Source: Mycobacterium sp. 1164966.3 (lineage in GTDB: Bacteria; Actinomycetota; Actinomycetes; Mycobacteriales; Mycobacteriaceae). From it: a stretch of DNA of 64,000 nucleotides. Position 1 is the stretch's first letter. Every line of letters starts with the position of its first letter. The notes beneath the pieces were generated by a model, which searched no databases, was not told the DNA's origin, and saw nothing but the letters and a program-made list of their open reading frames with translations. This document shows positions 35,101 to 45,324 of the stretch, in pieces. Position numbers and translations under genes: made by a program. The stretch lies in NCBI RefSeq assembly GCF_001665395.1, contig NZ_LZSG01000023.1, positions 42,519 to 106,518 of the forward strand, in the 5' to 3' direction.

Positions 35101-38100
35101 GCCGAATGCGAAGTTGCACTGGACGACGCCCTTACAGCGGCCCGGCGCGCGCGTGAATACCGCCGGGTGAACGCGGTTTTGGCGGGCGCGCCCCTTGCGG
35201 CACTGTGGGGACCCAACCCGGTTCCACGCGCCGGCGGACGGTGCCTTGACGTGGTCCGGCTGTTGCGAATCACGACGGACTCCCCCGCGGTCGAGGCCAC
35301 ATCGACGCGATGCCAGGCCGTGCTGGAGGCATTCCGCGGCCGCGACGCCGCGGCACGACGGATGATCGATTCGGCGCGACGCACGGTCACCGAGCTCGGC
35401 CTGCGCCATGCGCTGCTAGAGGTTGAGCAGTTCGCCGGCATTGTCGAACTGGTGGCCGACGATCCTGTAGCGGCCGAGCCCCATCTCCGCCAGGCTTACA
35501 ACGGTTTTCGTCGCATGGGTCTCGACGCCGACACGGCCGAGACTGCCGCACTGCTGGGGCGTACTTGTCTGGCCCTCGGCCGCGAGGACGAGGCCGACGA
35601 ATTGTGTTCGGAGAGTGAGCGTCTCGCCGGGCACGCGCTGAAGGCGTCGATTGCCTGGCGCACGCTCAGAGCAAAGCTGTTGTCGAGCAGAGGTGATCAC
35701 GCAGAGGCTCGGCGGGCGGCCGAGGCGGCCGTCAGCCTGGCGGGACACACCGATGCGTTGGTTGACCATGGCGATGCATGTCTGGTTCTGGCAACAGTTT
35801 TGGGCGCCGCAGGCGATATGACTGGGGCACGAGCTGCCGCCGAGCGAGCGGTCGGCTTGTACGAGCGCAAAGGCGCTGCGACACTTGCGGAGAAGGCACG
35901 TCGCGTTGTTGGCGAACGTACCGTTATGGTTCCCCGGCCTGCACCCGAAGCGCCGCCAGTTGTCGAGCTCGAAAACGAATGCGTCCGAACCGGCAACCGC
36001 GTGCTGGCTGCTATCGATCGCGGAGCGTGGGACGAGGTCGAGCGACTCTTCGCACCGGATATCTTCGTCGAGAGTCACCGAAAGATCGTCGGCTTTACGC
36101 AGCTGGACGTTCCGGCCGAAGAGTGGCCACATGTACACAGGCGCGTTGCCGAGTCGGCGCCCTTACGAGCCAAGCAAATAATCGTCGCGGTGCGAGGCGA
36201 ACGCCTGGCTCTCGCCCGACTTGTGCTTACGGATGCCGATACAAGCCCTGGGGCGCCGCGCGACGAATTGCTCAACATTTACGGCATCGATAAGGATGGT
36301 CGAATCGCGCTGCAGGTGTTCTTCGACGTCGAAGACATGGACACCGCATTGGCCGAACTTGACGCCGCGCACGCCCGGCTCGAGGAAGAGCAGTCAGGCC
36401 CACGGCGGCTTGAGAATGCAGCGAGCCGTGTGGACAAGCGCCTACATGGCTACTTTGCCGACCGCGACTGGGAGGCGGCCGCTGATGCTCTGGCCGAGGA
36501 CATGCTCTACCACGATCGTCGTCGCGTGGCGAATGCCGGTCTTCGGCATGGTCGTGACGCCGAAATCGTAAACGCCCGAGTGCTAGCCGATCTGGGAGCA
36601 AGTGTGACGTCGACCGTCATTGCGACCCGCGGGGAGCGCCTCGTCCTCACACGGGCCCGCTTTACTGGCACCGATCAAGGGCCCGACGCCTTCCACAACG
36701 TAATGCTCTCCCTCGTGGAGATTGGCTCAGACGAACGAGTGCTGAGCCGTGTCGTATTCGACGCCGAGGATTTCGACGTTGCGCTAGAAGAGCTCGACGC
36801 TCGGTACCTCGCAGGCGAAGCGGCTGCCCACGCGCACACGTGGTCGGCTATCTCGCGGACCTACGCCGCGTTCAACCGGCATGAACTTCCGCCGACAACG
36901 CCGAATTGGGTGAATGTCGACCATCGGCGAGGGAGATCGTTCGCCTCGGGCGACACAAATGCGTATCTCCAGGCCACGTGGGATCTTGCCCCGGATATCA
37001 ACATCTACATCGAGGTTGTGGAACAGCTGAACGACTTTGGCGGGGTTCTAACGCACGCCGCGCATGGAACCTCGCGAGGAGGCTTCGACGCTGAGTGGCG
37101 GGAGACCACCGTACTGACGGTCGATGGCGAATTGATCAACCGCAGTGAGGTATTCGACGAGGCAGATGTCAACGCCGCCCTCGCGAGGTTCTACGAACTG
37201 ACCCGACCGGCACGGCGACTGGAAAACACCGCCAGCCGGATAGCCGACCGCGTCATGGCCCATTTCACGAACCGCGAATGGGACGCAGAAACCGAATTGC
37301 TGGCCGACGATTTTTCCAGTGACGACCGCCGTCGAACCGTGAACGCGGGGCTGCGGCGTGGTCGGGATGCCGCCATCAAGGACGCTCACGCGAACGCCGG
37401 CGTCGGCGCTACAGAAGTGACGTCGACGGTGATTGCGACGCGCGGCGAGCGTCTAGTCCTTCGTCGTGCCCGCTACTCGGAAAGTGCCTTGGGCCCCGAG
37501 CCGTTTTATGTTGATGCACTGAGCATCTACGAGATAAACGGCGACGGCCGAATCGTAGCGTCGGTCACGTTCGATCCCGACGACATCGACGCCGCGTTCA
37601 AGGAACTCGACTCCCGCTACCTCACTGGCGAAGCGGCCGCGAACGCGCACACGTGGTCGCTTGTCGCGAGCGTCTATGCCGCGTTCAACCGGCGCGAACT
37701 CTTCGCGACGACGCCAGACTGGGTGAACCTTGACCACCGTCGCGGAGCAGCATTCGCCCCCGGCGACATGATCGCGTATATCCAAGCGGCATGGGAAGAC
37801 TCGCCTGACACCAAGATCTACATCGCGGAGGTGCATCGGCTCAGCAGCGTCGGAGCGGTCGTGACCCATGTGGCCCATGGGATGTCGCAAGCAGGTTTCG
37901 GCGCCGAGTGGCGGGATATCCACCTGCTGGCGGTGGAAGGCGATGTGCTCAGCCGCTCCGAGCTATTCGACGAGACCGACCTGGATACCGCGATCGAGAC
38001 GTTCGAACAGCTCAGCCGGCCGACATGTCGTCCGGAAAACGCGGCAAGCCGCGCAAACGAACGCTTCCTCGCGTCCTTCGCCGCGCGCGACTGGACCGCC

Positions 38101-41100
38101 ATGGCGGACATACTGGCTGAACAACTTTCCAGCGACGATCGGCGGCGGGTAGTGAATGCCGGTCTGCAACAGGGCCGGGACGTCCTAATCGGAAACTTCA
38201 GGTCAGCTGCCGACCTCGGGGTCACGGACAAGACGGTCGACGCTATCGCGACTCGTGGGGAGTGCCTCGTCCTCACCCATGCTCGATACTCACGCAGCGA
38301 CAAGGAATCCGACGCCTTTGAGGTCGAGCTCTTACAAATAGTCGAAAGCGACGCCGATGGGCTGATCACGGCACTCGTCACTTTCGACCCGGACGACTTC
38401 GATGCCGCCATCGAGGAACTCGAGGCTCGCTACCTCGCTGGCGAGGCGGCCGCTCATGCGCACACCTGGTCGGTCATCACACGAGGTTGCGCCGCACTTA
38501 ACCGGCGCGAGCCAATGCCGACGACTCCGGATTGGGAGAACATCGACCACCGACGAGGCATTGCGTTTCCGCCCGGTGACCTGACGGCCTACGTACGTAC
38601 CGCTTGGGACCTCTTGTCCAACGGCGGCGTCTATATCGAAACCGCCCATCGCGTAAGCGATTTTGGAGGAGTCTTTACCTGGGCCGGCTACGGGACTTCC
38701 GAGGAGGGCCTCGACGTCGAGTTCCGCGGTATCAACGTGGTTACCGTCGAAGGCGACCTCACTAACCGAATCGAGATCTTCGACGAGACAGATCTGGACG
38801 CCGCGATCGCGAGGTTCGAAGAGCTCAGCGGGTCCGTACATCGGCTGGTGAACGCGGCAAGCCAAAGGGGCGAGCGCTATTTGGCATGCATTGCGTCAGG
38901 CGAGTGGGAAGCCATGGCGGAGATGCTATCCGAGACCTTCTCCACCGACGACCGTCGTCGGGTAGTTGGTGCGGGAATCCGGCACGGCCGAGATGCCCAC
39001 GTGGCGGATATGCGGGTGATCGCCAACCTGTCCAGCATGGATATGGCGTCGGCCGTCGTGGCCATCCGCGGGGAGCGCCTCGCCCTTTTACGTGCCAAAT
39101 TCTCGGGCCTCGCAAAGTCCGAGGCATTTCTCACCGAGGTGCTCGTCATTGTCGAAACCGGACCCGGCGGACAGATCGTCGGAATCGTAACATTCGACCT
39201 CGGCGACTTTGATGCCGCCGTCGAGGAACTCGAGGCTAGGTACCTCGCCGGCGAAGCGTCCGCCTACGCGCACACCTGGTCGGTGATGAAGGATGGTTTT
39301 GCCGCCACCAACCGTCACGAGCTGACCCAGATCGCTCCCGACTGCGTCAGCATCGACCACCGTCGTGGAGCAGCGTACGGCCCGGGCGAGTTGGTCGATT
39401 ACGTCCGTGCCGGGTGGGAACTTGGTCAAAACATCCGAACCTACGTCGAGGTGGTGCATCGGCTGAATGAAGTCGGAGTCGTCTGCACCCATGCCGCGCA
39501 AGGCCTTTCGCGTGAGGGCTTCGATGCCGAGTGGCGTGGGGTTGACCTCTTAATGCTCGACGGCGACATGGTCAACCGCTGCGAGCTATTCGACGAGACA
39601 GACCTGAAGGTCGCGATCGCGAGGTTCGAAGAGCTGAGCTGGCCGACGCCCCGGCTGGAAAACCCGGCAAGCCGGGTGTACGAGCGTTACCTGGCGAGCT
39701 TTGCCGACCGTGATTGGGACGCAATGGCAGAGCTTTTGGCTCATGACTTGTCTACTGATGATCGCCGACGGGTTGTGAATGCCGGGTTGCGACGTGGACG
39801 GGATGTCGAGATCCTGGACAAGCGCGCTCTGGCTGAACTCGGGGTCACGAGCATGACGTCAGAAGTGATTGCAATCCGCGGAAAGTCACTTGCCCTCAGT
39901 CGTGTTGGCTCCCGGGCATTCCAAACAGAGGTACTCAACATCGTCGAGATCAACGCCGACGAGCGGATTGTGGCGGTCGTCGGGCTCGACCTCGATGACA
40001 TCGATGCCGCCTTCATGGAACTCGACGCACGTTATCAGGTCGGCGAAGCGGCTACCCACGCGCACTTGTGGTCGACCATGACGCGGGCCATCTCCGCTCT
40101 CAACCGGCGCGAGATGCTGCCGACCACGCCAGACTGGGTCAACATCGATCACCGTCGGCATGGAACGTCGTTCGCGCCTGGTGAACTGCCCGCATTACTC
40201 GACTTGTGGAAACTCGCTCCCGAGGCGAGCAGCGCCATCGAGGTCGTGCATCGGCTGAACAACGTTGGTGGGGTGGTCACCTCCGTGTCCCGTGAGACTT
40301 CGCGCGACGGCGTCAATGCCGATTGGCGGGCGATCAGCGTTCTCACGGTCAAAGGCGATCTCATCGACCGGCTAGAAATCTTCGACGAGGCAGATCTCGA
40401 CCTCGCACTCGCACACTTCGATCAGCTGAGCCGACCCGCAGCACGACTCGAAAACGCGGCAAGCCAAGTGGCTCAGCGTTTCTCAACGTACTTCGCCGAC
40501 CGCGACTGGGACGCCTTGGCCGCGGTGCTGGCCGACAACTATTCCGGTGACGATCGCCGTCGGGTGGTGGGTGCTGGACTCCGGCATGGTCGAGATAACC
40601 AGATCGCAGCCATGCAGACGCCCGCCGATCTGTGGGTCACCAGCTTCACTTCAACCGTCATGGCGACACGCGGAGAGCGCCTTGCTCTCATGCGGGGCCA
40701 CATGTCTGACCCCGCTCAACTGCCCGAGGCATTTGTCACCGAGCTACTCGGCCTGTTCGAGATCGATGCCGACCAGCGGATTGTCGCGCTCATCTCGTTC
40801 GACCTCGACGACGTCGACGCCGCCTTCAAGGAGCTCGATGCCCGATACCTCGCCGGCGAAGCGGCCGCCCACGCGCACACGTGGTCGGTCATTGCCCGAA
40901 ACTGCGTCGCGTTCAACACGCACGAACTGCCCGCGACAACCCCGGATTGGGTAAATATCGACCATCGCAGAGGTGCCCTATTCGCGCCCGAGATTCTGGC
41001 TTCGGGCCTAGAAGCCATTTGGGACGTCACCCCAGACCTCACCGCGCACATCGAAGCGGTACACGAGCTCAACAGTTTCGGAGCGGTTATCACCCACGTT

Positions 41101-44100
41101 TCGCATGGAACTTCGCCGGAGGGCTTCGATGCCGAGTGGCGGATGATCGCCATCTTCACCGTCGAGGGCGACCTGATTAGTCGCTGCGAAATGTTCGACG
41201 AGGCAGACATCGACGCCGCGGTTGCCCGGTTCGAGGAACTGCGGCCGCAAACGCGGCCATTAGAAAACACCGCAAGCCGCGTGGCCGAGCACTTTTCGGC
41301 TCACTTCAGCGCAGGCGACTGGGACGCCATGGCGGAGATACTGGCCGACAACTTTTGTCGAGATGATCGGCGACGTGTGGTGGGCGCGGGAGTCCGACTT
41401 GGCCGAGACCACCACCTCGCGGACATGCGATCGACCGCCGATTTGTGGGTCCCGAACCCGACGTCGAATGTGATAGCGACTCGCGGGGAGCGCCTTGTCC
41501 TCCTTCGTTGCCACTTCTTACACCGCAATCAAGAACCAGAGGCATTCCTGACAGAGTTGCTCCTCATCACCGAGATCGACGCCGCCGAGCGGATCGTCGT
41601 GTTCGTCTCGTTCGACCCGGACGACTTCGACGCCGCTATCGAGGAACTCGATGCCCGCTACCTCGCCGGCGAAGGTGCCGCCCACGCCCAAACATGGTCA
41701 GTCATCGCAGGTGCTTACGCCGCGCTCAACCGACACGACCTCCCCCCCATGACACCGGGCTGGGCCAACGTCGACCATCGGCGACTCACAACAATCGAGG
41801 CGGCAGGTGATCTGACCGCAAACATCCAGGCCGCCTGGGACCAAACGCCTAACGCCACCGTCTACATCGAGGCTGTGCATCGGCTAGGTAACCTCGGAGC
41901 AGTCGTCATGCGAGCGATTAATGGGACGTCGCAAGAGGGCTTCGACGCCGAATGGCGGGAGATCGATCTTCTGACAGTCGAGGGCGACCTGATCAACCGC
42001 ATCGAGCTATTCGACGAGACAGATTTCGACGCCGCCCTCGCGAGATTTGACGAATTGCACTCGCAGTCATGGCGGTTGGAAAATGCCGCAAGTCGCGCGG
42101 ACCAGCGCCTCATGGCGTGCGTCGGTACCCGCGACTGGGACGCGATGGCGGAAATGCTAACTGACAGTTACTGTGTCGACGATCGTCGTCATGCCGTGAA
42201 CGTCGGACTCCTAAAGGGGCGCGATGTCGCGGTTGCAAGCGCGCGGGAAATCGCCGGGCTTGGAATCAAGGTCGTGTTGTCAGGCGTTATCGCCACCCGT
42301 GGAGAACGCCTAGTCCTGAGCCGCCTCCGATGGCAGTGGTCCGGCCCCGATCAGCCGCCTGACGCGTTCCACACTGAGGTACTCAACATCGTCGAGATCA
42401 ACTCCGACGAGCGCATCGTAGGGCGTATCTGGTTAGATGTGAACGAAATCGACGCGGCGTTCGAGGAACTAGATGCCCGGTACCTCGCTGGTGAAGCGGC
42501 CGCCTGTGCACACTCATGGTCGGTCATAACGAGGGGCTACGCCGAGTTCAACCAACACGAATTCTCGGCGCCCGACTGGGTAAACATCGATCATCGACGT
42601 GCGAGAGCATTTGCAGCCGGTGAATTGACCGCGTACATGCACGCCACAGTTGATCTCGCGCCCAACGTCACCGTCTATGTCGAGGCCGTACATCGGCTGA
42701 ACAATCTTGGTGCTGTCGTCACCCATGTGGTGCGTGGAACCTCGCGAGAGGGCTTTGACGCCGAATGGCGGGAAGTCCTCCTGCTCACAATCGAAGGCGA
42801 CGTATTCAACCGCTGTGAGGTTTTCGATGAAACAGACATCGACACTGCGATTGCGCGGTTTGAGGAACTGGAATCTCAGGCACCGCGGCTGGAAAACAGG
42901 GCAAGCCGCCTGGCCAAGCGCTTCCTAGAACAATTCGAGGCCCGCGACTGGGACGCCATGGCGGAAATATTGGCCGACAACTATTCCAATGACGATCGTC
43001 GTCGCGTAGTAGGCGCGGGAGTCCGACATGGTCGAGCTGACCAGATCACCAGCATGCGCCTGCTGGCCGAGGCCGGGGCGAACCTAACGCTAACGGTGAT
43101 TGCGACACGCGGAGAGCGCCTCGCTCTCACCCGGATGCTTTCCTCGAACAGCGACTTGCGGCACGGGGAGTTCGGCATCGAAATGCTCGGCATCGTCGAG
43201 GTCGACACCGACGATCGGATCACCACACAACTCTTGTTCGACCCCGACGATATCGACGCCGCCATCGCAGAGTTCGACGCGCGTTATCTCACCGACGAAG
43301 CGGCTGCTCACGCAGACACCTGGTCGGTCATTGCGGGAACGTTCTCCGCGCTGAACCGACGCGAACTTCCGCCGACGGCGCCGGGCTGGGTCAATGTCGA
43401 CCACCGAAGAGTCACAACGACTGCGACTGGTGACCTTATCCCATCCCTGAGTGCCACCTGGGATCTCATGCCCGACTTCGCTATTCACGTCGAAAAGAAT
43501 CATCAGCTAACAGGTTTCGGAGCGGCCTTCACATATGTGGCGCGTGGAACGTCGCAGGACGGCGTGGAGGCCGAATGGCGCGAGATCGCGGTTCTGGCGG
43601 TTGAAGGCGACCTCATCAACCGGTGCGAACTGTTCGATGAAGCAGATCTGGACGCAGCGCTTGCTCGCTTCGAGGAACTGCGCCCTAAACCTCCCGGGCC
43701 ACGACTGGAAACCGCGGCAAGTCGGGCGGAAGACCGCTTCTTCACGTACTTCCGGGCCCGCAACTGGGCAGCGCTAGCCGAGCTCCTGGCCGAGAACAGT
43801 GTCATTGACGATCGCCATGACACGGTGACGAGTGCCGGATTCTGGGACGGTCGCGATGCCGTAATCGCAAACCTGCAAGCCCTCGCCGAAGCGGCGCCCA
43901 CAACCTGGGCCGTCATCGCGACTCGCGGTGAGCGCCTCGCTCTCACGCGCATCAGTTCTCCCAATCGCGATCAGCGACAAGGGCAATTCAGCATCGAGAT
44001 GCTCATCGTTGCCGAGATCGACACCGACGAGCGGATCGCGTCGCAGCTCTCGTTCGACCCCGACGACATCGACGCCGCCTACGAAGAGCTCGACGCCCGA

Positions 44101-45324
44101 TACCAGACTGGCGAGGCCGCCGCTCACGGTCACACCTGGTCTCTAGTTGCGAGTCGCTACGCCGCGCTCAACCGGCACGAGCTCCCACTGGACTCCATCA
44201 ACATCGATGACCATCGACGCATCGGAATGGTGGAGCCGGGTGATCCGACAGCGCTGCTTCGTGCCGGTTGGGACCTCACGCCAAATTTCAGCATCCATAT
44301 AGAGGCGGTGCATCGGCTGGGTGGGCTGGGGGCGGTCGTCACGCGAACGACCAACGCGAGCTCGCAAGACGGCTTTGCCGCCGAGTGGCGGGCGGTCGAC
44401 CTCTGGACGGTCGAAGGTGATCGGGTGACTGGCTGCGAGCTGTTCGACGAGACAGACGTTGACGCGGCGCTCGCGAGATTTGAAGAACTGCAACAAAAGC
44501 CGCGACTTGAGAACACGGCAAGCCAAGTGCTGGAACGACTCCAGACATACTTTACGGCCGGCGCCTGGTCCACCATCGCCGCGACATTGGCGGACAATAT
44601 TTGCACCGAAGATCGTCGTCGCGTGGTAAACGCTGGGATACGACACGGTCGTGATGCCGAGATTGAAAGTTTGCAAGCGACCGCCGACGTGGGAACTACG
44701 AAAGTAACGTCGAAGTTGCTGGCCACTCGCGGGCAGCGCCTCATTCTCGTCAAAGCCCTTCTTTCCGCAAAAGATGCGCGGCCCGCGCCGTTTTACGCCG
44801 AGATGCTTAGCGTTGCAGAGATCGACTCCGACAATAGGGTCGCAGCGGTCGTCGTGTTCGACCCCGACGACATCGACGCCGCCTACGAGGAGCTCGACGC
44901 ACGCTACCTCGCCGGCGAAGCGGCCGAATGCGCGCAGACATGGTCGGTCATCGCTGGGTTATACGCCGGCTTCAATCGGCATGAACTTCCCGCAACGACG
45001 CCGAACTGGACATACTTCGACCACAGGCAGCTCGTAAGGATCAAGGCGAAGGAGCTGTCCGCATCCATCCATGTCCTCTGGGACCAAACGTCGTGCATCA
45101 GCATCTACATGGAGTCCGTGCACCGGCTGAGCGATGTCGGCGCGGTTGTTACCCACACCGCGCGTGGCATTTCGCACGACGACTTCGACGCCGAATGGCG
45201 GATGATCGACGTCTACACGGTTGAAGGCAATCTAATCAGCCACCTCGAAATGTTCGACGAGACAGACCTCGACGCCGCGCTCGCGAGGTTCGACGAGCTC
45301 GAACGTCCGACGTCTGAGCTCTAG
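32116..45324 (+). CDS. Giant BTAD regulator / cyclase / AAA-ATPase protein with 11 tandem double SnoaL-like units
   Basis: About 4,402 residues from the ATG at 32116 (a GTG lies 4 codons earlier). Order: AfsR-type winged helix (about 8-95) and BTAD (about 100-245); class III cyclase (about 264-425; metal Asp in FLLTDIEGST, KTRGEGDATF, VNRAARLR); AAA ATPase (from about 461; Walker A GEPGVGKTR near 493, Walker B LILDDLHW near 604). Helical, TPR-like repeats run to about 1270. From about 1281 there is one SnoaL/NTF2-like domain, then eleven units of about 264-274 residues (36406-45324), each with two related halves. The front half is the standard mycobacterial BTAD/cyclase regulator; the tail is extraordinary. 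The ORF has no frameshift over 13.2 kb, so selection to keep it is likely. The partner, ligand and DNA target are unknown. Confidence 0.88.
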   Translation: MADVSTLPSVELGVLGPLQVRQDGTPVTIPGAKPRAILTMLGLHSGSVVSADTLIELLWGDDPPRTAAKALQTHISSLRRTLGDGFVLTQGAGWIVAAAAVDVTRYKLAARTGREAAAGGDFSQAVARFEEALALWRGVPELPDGRRGLSEKTRWIEGHAALVEDRADALLATGRAAEVIGDLEAAVAEAPLRERRWGQLMLALYRAGRQGEALGAYQRARALLADELGVDPGPELRRLEAAIVAQDASLDIPVAQNLSSVTRAVTFLLTDIEGSTAAWEADADAMATALARHDELVEQVVTARGGRLIKTRGEGDATFSVFERPSAAAAAAIEMQEAIGREPWALREPLRIRVALHTGEVELRDGDYFGRAVNRAARLRSLAEGGQILCSGATAELVIDSLSDDVDLTDLGMRQLKNLARPEHVFELRLRPLESPVDSPQSETSEAPMQRPAFPPVLSGPGPFVGRGDELGRLLSAWQAALAGGVRTVLIAGEPGVGKTRLAGEWSQQAYEQGAVVLYGRCDEDLGAPYQPFAEALRALVPCMGADRLRGLRGVEALLPLVPGLPDVVPDLATPARADPDTERYALFDAVVALLDIASSGAPIVLILDDLHWAAKPTLLLLRHMLRFGDRARVQIVGTYRSTDLDRSHPLAAMLADLHRDGTAYRLTLSGLDQDDVTAYVAEAGYDDAELAHALASVTGGNPFFLIEALRHVDESGGVWDQSTLPQGVREAVSRRLTRLPAETNKALAAAAVVGSRFALELVEQVVGNDLIDAFDEACQAGIVIEEAGGHYRFNHAIVRQSLLAELASVRRMRLHQRIAATLETQPGADDELLAELAHHYFECAWAGNAAKAVLYCRRAADQAMARLAYEGAADLYDHALHALEELDEDLPDRDDQVAELLIARCEALLAAADVTSAASAVTQLQEATVDSARLAAWATCFDGQVSVLIHPERLEEVEVALAAAADRLAALDDDAGEANAHTVRATCLGRLGRIAECEVALDDALTAARRAREYRRVNAVLAGAPLAALWGPNPVPRAGGRCLDVVRLLRITTDSPAVEATSTRCQAVLEAFRGRDAAARRMIDSARRTVTELGLRHALLEVEQFAGIVELVADDPVAAEPHLRQAYNGFRRMGLDADTAETAALLGRTCLALGREDEADELCSESERLAGHALKASIAWRTLRAKLLSSRGDHAEARRAAEAAVSLAGHTDALVDHGDACLVLATVLGAAGDMTGARAAAERAVGLYERKGAATLAEKARRVVGERTVMVPRPAPEAPPVVELENECVRTGNRVLAAIDRGAWDEVERLFAPDIFVESHRKIVGFTQLDVPAEEWPHVHRRVAESAPLRAKQIIVAVRGERLALARLVLTDADTSPGAPRDELLNIYGIDKDGRIALQVFFDVEDMDTALAELDAAHARLEEEQSGPRRLENAASRVDKRLHGYFADRDWEAAADALAEDMLYHDRRRVANAGLRHGRDAEIVNARVLADLGASVTSTVIATRGERLVLTRARFTGTDQGPDAFHNVMLSLVEIGSDERVLSRVVFDAEDFDVALEELDARYLAGEAAAHAHTWSAISRTYAAFNRHELPPTTPNWVNVDHRRGRSFASGDTNAYLQATWDLAPDINIYIEVVEQLNDFGGVLTHAAHGTSRGGFDAEWRETTVLTVDGELINRSEVFDEADVNAALARFYELTRPARRLENTASRIADRVMAHFTNREWDAETELLADDFSSDDRRRTVNAGLRRGRDAAIKDAHANAGVGATEVTSTVIATRGERLVLRRARYSESALGPEPFYVDALSIYEINGDGRIVASVTFDPDDIDAAFKELDSRYLTGEAAANAHTWSLVASVYAAFNRRELFATTPDWVNLDHRRGAAFAPGDMIAYIQAAWEDSPDTKIYIAEVHRLSSVGAVVTHVAHGMSQAGFGAEWRDIHLLAVEGDVLSRSELFDETDLDTAIETFEQLSRPTCRPENAASRANERFLASFAARDWTAMADILAEQLSSDDRRRVVNAGLQQGRDVLIGNFRSAADLGVTDKTVDAIATRGECLVLTHARYSRSDKESDAFEVELLQIVESDADGLITALVTFDPDDFDAAIEELEARYLAGEAAAHAHTWSVITRGCAALNRREPMPTTPDWENIDHRRGIAFPPGDLTAYVRTAWDLLSNGGVYIETAHRVSDFGGVFTWAGYGTSEEGLDVEFRGINVVTVEGDLTNRIEIFDETDLDAAIARFEELSGSVHRLVNAASQRGERYLACIASGEWEAMAEMLSETFSTDDRRRVVGAGIRHGRDAHVADMRVIANLSSMDMASAVVAIRGERLALLRAKFSGLAKSEAFLTEVLVIVETGPGGQIVGIVTFDLGDFDAAVEELEARYLAGEASAYAHTWSVMKDGFAATNRHELTQIAPDCVSIDHRRGAAYGPGELVDYVRAGWELGQNIRTYVEVVHRLNEVGVVCTHAAQGLSREGFDAEWRGVDLLMLDGDMVNRCELFDETDLKVAIARFEELSWPTPRLENPASRVYERYLASFADRDWDAMAELLAHDLSTDDRRRVVNAGLRRGRDVEILDKRALAELGVTSMTSEVIAIRGKSLALSRVGSRAFQTEVLNIVEINADERIVAVVGLDLDDIDAAFMELDARYQVGEAATHAHLWSTMTRAISALNRREMLPTTPDWVNIDHRRHGTSFAPGELPALLDLWKLAPEASSAIEVVHRLNNVGGVVTSVSRETSRDGVNADWRAISVLTVKGDLIDRLEIFDEADLDLALAHFDQLSRPAARLENAASQVAQRFSTYFADRDWDALAAVLADNYSGDDRRRVVGAGLRHGRDNQIAAMQTPADLWVTSFTSTVMATRGERLALMRGHMSDPAQLPEAFVTELLGLFEIDADQRIVALISFDLDDVDAAFKELDARYLAGEAAAHAHTWSVIARNCVAFNTHELPATTPDWVNIDHRRGALFAPEILASGLEAIWDVTPDLTAHIEAVHELNSFGAVITHVSHGTSPEGFDAEWRMIAIFTVEGDLISRCEMFDEADIDAAVARFEELRPQTRPLENTASRVAEHFSAHFSAGDWDAMAEILADNFCRDDRRRVVGAGVRLGRDHHLADMRSTADLWVPNPTSNVIATRGERLVLLRCHFLHRNQEPEAFLTELLLITEIDAAERIVVFVSFDPDDFDAAIEELDARYLAGEGAAHAQTWSVIAGAYAALNRHDLPPMTPGWANVDHRRLTTIEAAGDLTANIQAAWDQTPNATVYIEAVHRLGNLGAVVMRAINGTSQEGFDAEWREIDLLTVEGDLINRIELFDETDFDAALARFDELHSQSWRLENAASRADQRLMACVGTRDWDAMAEMLTDSYCVDDRRHAVNVGLLKGRDVAVASAREIAGLGIKVVLSGVIATRGERLVLSRLRWQWSGPDQPPDAFHTEVLNIVEINSDERIVGRIWLDVNEIDAAFEELDARYLAGEAAACAHSWSVITRGYAEFNQHEFSAPDWVNIDHRRARAFAAGELTAYMHATVDLAPNVTVYVEAVHRLNNLGAVVTHVVRGTSREGFDAEWREVLLLTIEGDVFNRCEVFDETDIDTAIARFEELESQAPRLENRASRLAKRFLEQFEARDWDAMAEILADNYSNDDRRRVVGAGVRHGRADQITSMRLLAEAGANLTLTVIATRGERLALTRMLSSNSDLRHGEFGIEMLGIVEVDTDDRITTQLLFDPDDIDAAIAEFDARYLTDEAAAHADTWSVIAGTFSALNRRELPPTAPGWVNVDHRRVTTTATGDLIPSLSATWDLMPDFAIHVEKNHQLTGFGAAFTYVARGTSQDGVEAEWREIAVLAVEGDLINRCELFDEADLDAALARFEELRPKPPGPRLETAASRAEDRFFTYFRARNWAALAELLAENSVIDDRHDTVTSAGFWDGRDAVIANLQALAEAAPTTWAVIATRGERLALTRISSPNRDQRQGQFSIEMLIVAEIDTDERIASQLSFDPDDIDAAYEELDARYQTGEAAAHGHTWSLVASRYAALNRHELPLDSINIDDHRRIGMVEPGDPTALLRAGWDLTPNFSIHIEAVHRLGGLGAVVTRTTNASSQDGFAAEWRAVDLWTVEGDRVTGCELFDETDVDAALARFEELQQKPRLENTASQVLERLQTYFTAGAWSTIAATLADNICTEDRRRVVNAGIRHGRDAEIESLQATADVGTTKVTSKLLATRGQRLILVKALLSAKDARPAPFYAEMLSVAEIDSDNRVAAVVVFDPDDIDAAYEELDARYLAGEAAECAQTWSVIAGLYAGFNRHELPATTPNWTYFDHRQLVRIKAKELSASIHVLWDQTSCISIYMESVHRLSDVGAVVTHTARGISHDDFDAEWRMIDVYTVEGNLISHLEMFDETDLDAALARFDELERPTSEL
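36406..45324 (+). repeat. Eleven tandem coding repeats of about 0.8 kb
   Basis: Unit starts, at the RLENAASR-like motif, are near 36406, 37216, 38029, 38842, 39652, 40444, 41255, 42072, 42885, 43701 and 44502. Every unit shows the same landmarks: DRDWDAM, DDRRRVVxAG, ATRGERLxL, DDxDAAxEELDARYLAGEAA, AHTWSVI, DHRR, VHRLxxxGAVVTH, DAEWR and FDETDLDAALARF. Units are clearly related but not identical in DNA, so the array is old and not a recent slippage product. Confidence 0.9.

Noticed and set aside
36406..45324. Tandem repeats as a CRISPR or satellite array
   Set aside because: Units are about 0.8 kb, diverged in DNA, and stay in one open reading frame with protein-level conservation.
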